Of a stretch of 12,981 nucleotides of DNA, positions 1 to 7,252 are shown piece by piece. The first letter of the stretch is position 1. Each line of letters starts with the position of its first letter. Source of the stretch: JAYPEY01 sp964519245 (lineage in GTDB: Bacteria > Verrucomicrobiota > Verrucomicrobiia > Limisphaerales > JAYPEY01); the NCBI GenBank assembly GCA_964519245.1, contig CAZFLK010000168.1, positions 1-12,981 on the forward strand, read 5' to 3'. The position numbers and the translations under genes are program-made. Under the pieces are notes generated by a model. The model was not told where the DNA came from. It was given only the letters and a program-made list of their open reading frames with translations, and ran no database searches.

Positions 1-153
1 TGAGATGACCACGGCGTAGAGGTTTTGATGGGTTGCTGCGGCTGGTCTATGGCACAGATGCGCTCCGTTCATGTTGTCGCCATCCCGGTATCAACCAATT
101 CAGGCCTCGCTTCTCCGTGACAGGCGCGGAACTTCGCCCCGCCAGTTGTCTGG
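1..153. other. Region downstream of the sulfatase; possible start of another minus-strand gene
   Basis: No gene is clearly supported between the sulfatase stop and the window edge. On the minus strand an ATG at 72-70 opens a frame of 24 codons that runs off the edge without a stop (begins MNGAHLCH, last visible residues NLYAVVIS). It has no recognisable signal peptide or domain, and no ribosome binding site is visible. I see no convincing intrinsic terminator: the only inverted repeat noticed is a 4-bp GGCG/CGCC pair around 124-140, without a T tract. The region may be plain intergenic sequence or the first codons of the next gene. Confidence 0.3.
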
Positions 154-2346
<2,193 letters not shown>

Positions 2347-2369
2347 GAAGGCGTGAGTATGGAGCGGCT

Positions 2370-2389
2370 GGCCTTGGCTGTGCAAGGCC
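2370..2389 (-). repeat. Perfect 7-bp inverted repeat in the sulfatase leader
   Basis: The arms GGCCTTG and CAAGGCC flank a 6-nt loop and end 23 nt before the sulfatase ATG. In the transcript this would make a stable GC-rich hairpin close to the translation start. There is no following U tract, so it is not a standard terminator. It may affect translation or may be chance in GC-rich DNA. Confidence 0.35.
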
Positions 2390-2455
2390 GGGTTCGAGAG
2401 GCAGCCCCGGAGTATGCATGAGTCTGCAGATTCGTCATGCCGGACAACAGGGGGG

Positions 2456-2476
2456 CGGATTGTTCTCAATGATCCG
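2456..2476. promoter_or_regulatory. Imperfect palindrome, operator-like
   Basis: The half-sites CGGATTGTT and AATGATCCG flank a 3-nt centre and match at 7 of 9 positions as an inverted repeat. The site lies 110-130 bp upstream of the sulfatase ATG, where a transcription factor could act. No regulator gene is in the window and no other copy of the site was seen, so the regulatory role is a guess. Confidence 0.25.
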
Positions 2477-2535
2477 CACTGAGCTGTCCCGCCGGGCCGC
2501 TCGCCTCATTCTCCGGGGCGCTCCCCCCCCCTGAA

Positions 2536-3000
2536 CTACTCCGTCTGCGTTGTCCGCTGAAGGCGATAAAACCGCACGCCGGGGCGGAGGGGGGCGGTCA
2601 CGTAGACCTTGCCTTCGGACGTCACGGGAGGCGAAGTCTCCTGTTGCCAGACGGCGCTTTTCCCAAGGGTTGCCGATGACTGAAGTATGTGTCCCACGGC
2701 GTCGTCTGCCGACCAGCTGATCGTGACATGGGTCGTTGTCGTTTGCAGCGACAATCGCGGCGAGCCCGAGGTATGCACGGCTACGGAGAAGCTCTTTGTG
2801 TCGCCTTTGATCGAATAGGCGCCACCATTGAGCAGGGGGGCGGAGTTCTGCTTCTCAACCTTGCCGACAAGTGAGAATTCGCCGCCGCTCAAAGTTCCTC
2901 CACCAGGCGAGATGTTGAGCTGGCTGATGGTGAACTGTTGCGCGACCAAGGCGGAAGGCAGTCCCAGTAGCGACAGGATGGCAAAGACGAAGCGGTTCAC
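2536..3000 (-). CDS. Small secreted protein with F-Y-R-L-type C-terminal module
   Basis: A 154-residue exported protein of unknown function. Residues 1-20 are a signal peptide (MNRFVFAILSLLGLPSALVA) before QQFTISQ. Residues about 21-75 are rich in Gly, Ser and Thr and look like beta strands (GGGTLSGGEFSLVGKVEKQ). Residues about 84-150 match a small beta module frequent at the ends of exported verrucomicrobial proteins: HVTISWSA, an ILQSS element, a central Trp, and a final FYRLQ. I recognise the style but not a named function. The start is GTG (3000-2998), and its first bases overlap the TGA of the upstream gene in a 4-bp GTGA overlap, which points to translational coupling and co-expression with the collagen/kelch protein. 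It may be a partner or accessory of that protein. Confidence 0.8.
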   Translation of the reverse strand: MNRFVFAILSLLGLPSALVAQQFTISQLNISPGGGTLSGGEFSLVGKVEKQNSAPLLNGGAYSIKGDTKSFSVAVHTSGSPRLSLQTTTTHVTISWSADDAVGHILQSSATLGKSAVWQQETSPPVTSEGKVYVTAPLRPGVRFYRLQRTTQTE

Positions 3001-4722
3001 GGCTTGCGGAACAGATACAGGGCGCCTTGCGGGTTGAGTCGCTGCAGGGAACTCACCGGCGCGCCGGTCGCCTTGCCTCCGAACAGGATCAATTCGGATC
3101 CGGACCAGGCTGCGCCAATATGGCTGCGGGCTATCGGGGAACCCATGACGCTGAGCGTTCGCCAGTTTTGCCCCACCGGATCGAACGCCGCGCCATTCGC
3201 CACGGAACCGCTTGGATTCTGTCCGCCCCAGACCAGCAGTTCAGAGCCGTTCCAGATTCCTGTGTGATCAGTCCGTGCGGCTGGCGCGCCGGTGGAGGGC
3301 AGCGGCGTCCAGGAATCGCCCGCCGGATCGTAGATGGCTCCGTCTGACTTCGGCGAAGCGGCTTGTCCGCCGCCCCAGACGATCATCTTGGAACCTGTCC
3401 AGACCGCGGCATGGCCATTCCGGGCGGAAGGCGCGCCCGTCTGCGACATCGGTTGCCATGCGACGGGGAGGCCGGCGCCGTCGAATGTCAAACGCATGCC
3501 GTCGCTCAGCAGTCCTGCGTTGCCTTCGCCGCCCCAGACGATCAGCTCCGCCCCGGTCCAGACTGCCCTGGCTCCGCGGCGGTGGGTGGGGGCGTTGAGC
3601 GTCGGCATGGCCGTCCAGGAATCGGTGGCCGGCGAATAGACGGCGCCGTCATTGAGCAATCCGAAAGCGTTCTGGCCGCCCCAGACGATCATTCGACTGC
3701 CATTCCATACCGCCAGGTGTCCCGTCCGTGCCGATGGATCGCCAGTGGTGGAGACGGCGCTCCAGGTCGATGAAGCCGGATTGAATCGTGATCCTGAATC
3801 GAGATATCCGGATGCGCCGAATCCGCCCCAGACGATCATCTCCTGACCGGTCCAGATGGAAGCGTGGTCGGATCGGGCGGCGGGTGCGTTGATGGGAGTC
3901 ATTGCGGTCCATTGATCCGTCGCCGGATCGTAGCGGCCGCCGGCTGAGGATCGAACGCCGCCATTCAAGAGGCCGCCCCAAACGAGGAATTCGTCGCCGG
4001 TCCAAATTGTCGCATGACCGGAGCGCGCCGTAGGTTGCCCGGTGGTGGTTCCTGTCGTCCATGATTGCTCTGACACACTGGAAACACTGAGCATTCCCTG
4101 GGCTGCCAGCGCGGGATCATTGGGATCAGTGGAAGCCACGACCACGCCTGCCGGGATGTTCGTTCGGGCGTAATTCGAAACGGCGTTCAAGCGCATGATC
4201 AGATCCGCGTTCACCGCATCGATCCGGGCAACAAGAAGCGCGTTGGTTGCGATGATGCGATTGATCAGCGCGTCGTTGACGCTGCTGAGTTCGGATTGAC
4301 GGACAATGTTGGCGCTCAACCGAGCGTCAGGAAGGGTGCCGGTGTTGATATCGTCGGCGTTTGTTGTTCCCGGTACGCCTTGTGGGCCTTGCGGGCCGAT
4401 TGGGCCGGTTGCGCCGGTCAAACCAATGGGGCCTTGCGGACCAGCGGCGCCGGTGTCTCCCTTCATGGCGAGGAGAGTCCAAAAGGGCCCTTCGATGGGC
4501 GTGACATTCATGCTGAGTTGAATGGCCAGCCAGGCGGAACCGTTGTGGGAGACCGCATCATCCACGAGGTAGGCTGCGCCTGAATCCCATGGCCCGCGGA
4601 AGGTGAGGCCTCGGACGCCCTGGGGGCCTTGGGGACCCGCCATGCCCGTCTCGCCCTGATCTCCCTTGGGGCCTGTTGGGCCAGTCAAACCGATCGGACC
4701 CTGAGGTCCAACAGGTCCGGTT
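2997..4722 (-). CDS. Collagen-like/kelch protein, C-terminal part (5' end lost in the assembly gap)
   Basis: This is the 3' part of the gene whose 5' part lies at 4823-6310; the frame is open up to the N run, so no genuine start is needed here. Numbering from the TTG at 4688: residues 2-27 are Gly-X-Y repeats, and 28-76 are a Trp-rich module (WDSGAAY, DAVSHNGSAW) like CBM5/12-type carbohydrate-binding folds. Residues 77-107 are more Gly-X-Y, 138-170 are three 11-residue coiled-coil units, and about 208-552 are seven kelch-like repeats (core W-x-G-x-x-hydrophobic-hydrophobic-V-W-G-G), as expected for a seven-bladed beta-propeller. It ends in LYLFRKP. This resembles a fibre: a trimeric collagen stalk, a coiled-coil neck and a propeller head. 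The protein should be extracellular through the signal peptide of the 5' part. The stop overlaps the next gene's GTG by 4 bp. Ligand unknown. Confidence 0.85.
3033..4067 (-). repeat. Seven kelch-like repeats, one predicted beta-propeller
   Basis: Seven units of about 47-55 residues each carry a similar core: ARSGHATIWTG..LVWGG, ARSDHASIWTG..IVWGG, ARTGHLAVWNG..IVWGG, RRGARAVWTG..IVWGG, ARNGHAAVWTG..IVWGG, ARTDHTGIWNG..LVWGG and ARSHIGAAWSG..ILFGG. Between cores are D/N-P-A-x-x-x-W strands. At DNA level the recurring plus-strand string is CCGCCCCAGACGATCAT or close variants. Seven units is a common closed propeller number. The last unit is the most diverged (LFGG for VWGG). Confidence 0.85.
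4179..4277 (-). repeat. Three 11-residue coiled-coil units (hendecads)
   Basis: The encoded units are NDALINRIIAT, NALLVARIDAV and NADLIMRLNAV, back to back. Arg is fixed at position 7, hydrophobics at 4, 5 and 8, and Ala at 10. An 11-residue period suggests a straight or right-handed coiled coil. Its place between the last collagen tract and the propeller suits an oligomerisation neck. Confidence 0.7.
4458..4607 (-). repeat. Trp-rich module, copy 3
   Basis: This roughly 50-residue unit has W-D-S-G-A-A-Y, then DAVSHNGSAW, then a W-T-L-L element before GDTG. It is the most diverged of three copies; its middle reads NVTPIEGPF where the other copies have GKVPGVD. The pattern is that of CBM5/12-like chitin/glycan-binding modules, which is a suggestion only. 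Confidence 0.6.
4668..4722 (+). repeat. 55-bp exact direct repeat, left copy at gap edge
   Basis: The sequence from GGGGCCTGTTGGGCC to AACAGGTCCGGTT is identical to 4823-4877. It ends exactly where the N run begins. Fifty-five is a common assembler k-mer length, so this looks like two contig ends sharing one k-mer rather than a biological duplication. Confidence 0.9.
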
Positions 4723-4822
4723 NNNNNNNNNNNNNNNNNNNNNNNNNNNNNNNNNNNNNNNNNNNNNNNNNNNNNNNNNNNNNNNNNNNNNNNNNNNNNN
4801 NNNNNNNNNNNNNNNNNNNNNN
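4723..4822. other. Assembly gap, 100 N
   Basis: Exactly 100 N, the conventional placeholder for a gap of unknown size, sits inside a collagen-coding repeat. With the Ns counted literally the two halves are out of frame (155-bp offset between the 55-bp copies). With the copies merged they are in frame. The real locus could also hold additional Gly-X-Y repeats here. Confidence 0.97.
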
Positions 4823-4877
4823 GGGGCCTGTTGGGCCAGTCAAACCGATCGGACCCTGAGGTCCAACAGGTCCGGTT
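4823..4877 (+). repeat. 55-bp exact direct repeat, right copy at gap edge
   Basis: This is identical to 4668-4722 and starts at the first base after the Ns. On the minus strand both copies encode the same 18 residues in the collagen frame (TGPVGPQGPIGLTGPTGP). Confidence 0.9.
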
Positions 4878-6310
4878 GCTCCAGTATCTCCAGTGTCACC
4901 TTTGGGACCGGCGGGGCCTTGGGGGCCGGTCGCGCCCATGGTTCCGGCGTCGCCTTGGTCACCCTTGGGACCCGCCGGACCCTGCGCGCCCGGGTCGCCT
5001 TGGTCACCCTTCGGACCGGCCGGGCCGGTCAGACCGATTGGGCCTTGCGGTCCTGGCGCGCCGACAGGGCCCGTGTTGCCTTGATCACCTTGTTGGACCA
5101 TCAGGCCCCATTCAGAATCGACACCGGGAACTTTACCCATATTCGGCGTCAAGGCGATCCAGGCTGAGCCGTTGTGAAATACGGAATCAGAAAGAAAATA
5201 GGCGCTCCCTGAGTTCCACGCGCCTCGCCAATTCAAGCCAATGGGGCCGGCCGGACCGGTTGCGCCGTCATCTCCTTTTGGACCGGTTGGTCCCACGGGG
5301 CCCTGTGGACCGGTCAAACCAGTGGGACCTTCATCGCCTTTTCGCGACATCAAGGCCCATTCGGGATCGACGCCAGGGACTTTTCCCAGACTGGTGGCGA
5401 CGGAATACCAGACGGATCCATTGTGGGATACGGCATCGGAAAAGAAGTAGTTTTTGCCGGGGCTCCAATTGCCCCGCCAGTTCAAACCGATCGGTCCTGG
5501 GCGACCCGTGGGGCCGATTGAGCCGGGGGCACCCTTGGGGCCCTCGGGGCCGATCGGGCCCACGGGACCTTGTGGACCGGTCATGCCAATGGGACCGGCG
5601 GCGCCAGTTTCGCCCTTTGGTCCAATAGGACCTTGCAGCCCGGTGGGGCCAATGGGCCCCTGCGGCCCGGTCATGCCGAGCGCGCCGGGAATGCCCTGTT
5701 CGCCTTGAGGGCCTGTTGCGCCTGCATCGCCTTTGGGACCGACAGGACCTTGAGGCCCGGTCATGCCGATGGGACCGGCCGGGCCTTCAGGTCCGGGTTC
5801 GATGGGGAGATTCGTGAGTTGTGATCCGTCGCCCACGAACGTTCCGGCGAATAGATTGGCGGGGTTGTTGGCCTCAATCAAGGCGCCGGGATCCAGCGAC
5901 CCTGCGCGATTGGCATAGAGCGCGTAGGGTGTGGCAGTCAGCCGTTGCCTGGGGGTGAGCGTGGTATAGGGGTTGTTCTGATTCGCACGACGCACGGCGA
6001 TTTCGATCCACCTGGCGGAGCCGTCGAAGACGCCGGCGCCAAAATCCAGCGCCACGGTGAAGGCTCCCTTGGAGACATTCAGGCCGTCGACCTGAATGGC
6101 AGGCCGAAGCGGCGTTTGGGAGGTTTCGGAATCGTGGATCGAGAACAGGAAGTCGAAGTCGCCGTTCGCGGTATTTCCGTGCTCGGACAACTGGCCGTGA
6201 TAAGTGAATGCCGTGGTCTGCGCGTGACCTGCAATGGGCGCGGCGACCAGGACCGCCAGGCAGGCGAGCGTCCGTAGAGCCTTGAAGAAATTGTCGCGGA
6301 TAGGTGTCAT
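4823..6310 (-). CDS. Collagen-like protein, N-terminal part (3' end lost in the assembly gap)
   Basis: The 5' part, 496 visible codons, of the collagen/kelch gene continued at 2997-4722; merged length is 1052 residues if the 55-bp copies are one. Residues 1-30 are a signal peptide (MTPIRDNFFK, then a hydrophobic core ending AGHA). Residues about 34-130 are a beta domain found at the front of many exported bacterial repeat proteins: FTYHGQL, GAFTVALDFG, RWIEIAVRR and LTATPYALYA. A GTFVGDGSQLTNLP linker at 156-169 follows, as in many fibre-like proteins. Gly-X-Y tracts occupy 173-275, 325-358 and 408 onward. Trp-rich modules at 276-324 and 359-407 both begin GLNWRG, carry HNGS with a Trp, and end GKVPGVD.EW. 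The ATG at 6310 lies 71 nt after the preceding gene's stop; no Shine-Dalgarno is seen. Apparent residues past the gap in the same frame (PDLLDLRV...) are out-of-frame noise. Confidence 0.88.
5087..5236 (-). repeat. Trp-rich module, copy 2
   Basis: The unit begins LNWRGAWNSGSAY, has DSVFHNGSAW in the middle, and ends GKVPGVDSEWGLM. It is closely related to copy 1. It interrupts Gly-X-Y repeats between tracts 2 and 3. Confidence 0.65.
5333..5485 (-). repeat. Trp-rich module, copy 1
   Basis: The unit begins LNWRGNWSPGKNY, has DAVSHNGSVW in the middle, and ends GKVPGVDPEWALM. Spaced aromatic residues plus an HNGS turn recall CBM5/12-like folds. It interrupts Gly-X-Y repeats between tracts 1 and 2. 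Confidence 0.65.
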
Positions 6311-6381
6311 TTCCCGGGCTATGGGCTCGATGAACGTATTTGCGGATTTGCCTTATGCGGGCGTCGTTGAGGTGCGGTTCG

Positions 6382-7218
6382 TCACCGGGTCATCAATCGG
6401 AAGAACGCGCCACCGGACGCTTCAGAATGAAGTTCGACACGAACCTTGCGGACATCTTGGGACTTGTAGTTGTCCCGGAGCGGGGCGGCCTCGCCTTCTG
6501 CGGGAATGGTGAAGACGGTGGTCGACCAGTTCTTCAGGTCGGATGAGGTTTGGATTTCGTAGGAGCGTCCGCGAATGGCCGTGAAGTCGACGAGTGGGCG
6601 GCCCTCGTTGAATCCGACGATTTCAAGGCTGAGGCCGTTCTCAGGATCGAAGGCGTAGGTGCCGGCGAGGTATTCCTGCAGATTGCTGAGCCCGTCCTTG
6701 TCGGAGTCCGCATTGGGATCGACATCCTGAAGGCTGTTCAAACCGGCAAGCGACTGGATCAACGCGCGCTCCCAGGCGTCGGGCAGTCCGTCGCCGTCGG
6801 AATCGACACCGAGCGTCAGGTCGAGGCGGGTCGCCTTGCCGGGGAGGCCGAGTTCGCCGATGACGCCGTTCATTTCGATGGGCAGGAAAACCTGGTTGCC
6901 GACCTTCACTTTCAGCAGAAACTGCGCATAGGGTTTCAAGGCGGTGGGCTTGTAGGCATCATAAGTGATGCCGGAATCCATGGGCGTCTTGAGGGTGTAG
7001 TTCACGCCGTCGTCGGGCTGGAGCGCCACGTCGGTCTGCAATGTCGCGCCGGAGGCGGTCAGCATGACGATTTCCGCGTCCTGGAAGGCGAGTGGGTTGC
7101 CCCATTCATCGCGCACCATGCCATAGATGGTGTGCGGCGGAGCGGGGGGGAAGGCTTGGCAGACGCTGGTGATCAACAGCGAGGCGCAGACGAGCAGGAG
7201 AGTGACTTTGCTTTTCAT
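6382..7218 (-). CDS. Secreted protein with calcium-binding (thrombospondin type 3-like) motifs
   Basis: A 278-residue exported protein of unknown specific role. Residues 1-22 are a signal peptide (MKSKVTLLLVCASLLITSVC, QA). The Cys at 20 lacks a proper lipobox, so secretion rather than lipidation is likelier. Residues about 29-135 form a beta domain starting IYGMVRDEWGNPL, similar in style to carboxypeptidase-regulatory/transthyretin-like modules. Asp-rich loops DSDGDGLPDAWE (139-150) and NADSDKDGLSNLQEY (169-183) are thrombospondin type 3-like calcium sites. Residues about 207-275 form a C-terminal module (SYEIQTSSDLKNW ... FFRL) of the kind often ending verrucomicrobial exported proteins. 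The ATG at 7218 was chosen for the signal peptide; an upstream TTG at 7281 would overlap the giant gene and bury it. It starts 34 nt after the giant gene's stop, so co-transcription is likely. It may cap or anchor the giant protein, which is inference. Confidence 0.85.
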   Translation of the reverse strand: MKSKVTLLLVCASLLITSVCQAFPPAPPHTIYGMVRDEWGNPLAFQDAEIVMLTASGATLQTDVALQPDDGVNYTLKTPMDSGITYDAYKPTALKPYAQFLLKVKVGNQVFLPIEMNGVIGELGLPGKATRLDLTLGVDSDGDGLPDAWERALIQSLAGLNSLQDVDPNADSDKDGLSNLQEYLAGTYAFDPENGLSLEIVGFNEGRPLVDFTAIRGRSYEIQTSSDLKNWSTTVFTIPAEGEAAPLRDNYKSQDVRKVRVELHSEASGGAFFRLMTR

Positions 7219-7252
7219 ACGATGATCGGGTTTGGGCTTCGGCTCTTCCGGT

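Larger units (their letters stand above)
2347..2535 (-). other. Spacer and leader upstream of the sulfatase
   Basis: This 189-bp spacer separates the small secreted protein from the sulfatase and is the likeliest place for a sulfatase promoter. I cannot identify a confident -35/-10 pair. It contains a C9 homopolymer at 2523-2531 just past the upstream stop, an imperfect palindrome at 2456-2476, and a perfect 7-bp inverted repeat at 2370-2389. No intrinsic terminator with a T tract is seen. Confidence 0.45.
4368..5794 (-). repeat. Four collagen-like Gly-X-Y tracts
   Basis: The tracts hold about 34, 11, 36 and 10 triplets, separated by three Trp-rich modules at 5333-5485, 5087-5236 and 4458-4607. 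Typical triplets are GPQ, GPI, GPT and GPK. Lys-Gly-Asp/Glu pairs (PKGDQG, PKGDTG, PKGETG) recur and are known to stabilise bacterial collagens that lack hydroxyproline. The third tract spans the assembly gap, and its period stays intact if the duplicated 55 bp is merged. Confidence 0.9.

Noticed and set aside
2523..2531. C9 homopolymer as a phase-variable switch
   Set aside because: It lies after the stop codon of the small gene and outside any reading frame, and no promoter spacing can be tied to it.
4685..4822. Apparent frameshift and early stop of the collagen gene after the gap
   Set aside because: The 100 Ns are a placeholder. Merging the 55-bp copies gives an unbroken frame, so this is not a pseudogene.
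4893..5708. Plus-strand GPxGP-rich frames antisense to the collagen tracts
   Set aside because: The reverse complement of GGN-CCN repeats also reads as Gly/Pro repeats. These are mirror images of the real tracts with no signal peptide or continuous domains.
3033..5794. Regular DNA repeats that could be mistaken for a CRISPR array or tandem satellite
   Set aside because: The periodicity follows codons of Gly-X-Y triplets and kelch blades in one long frame. There are no unique spacers of constant length.
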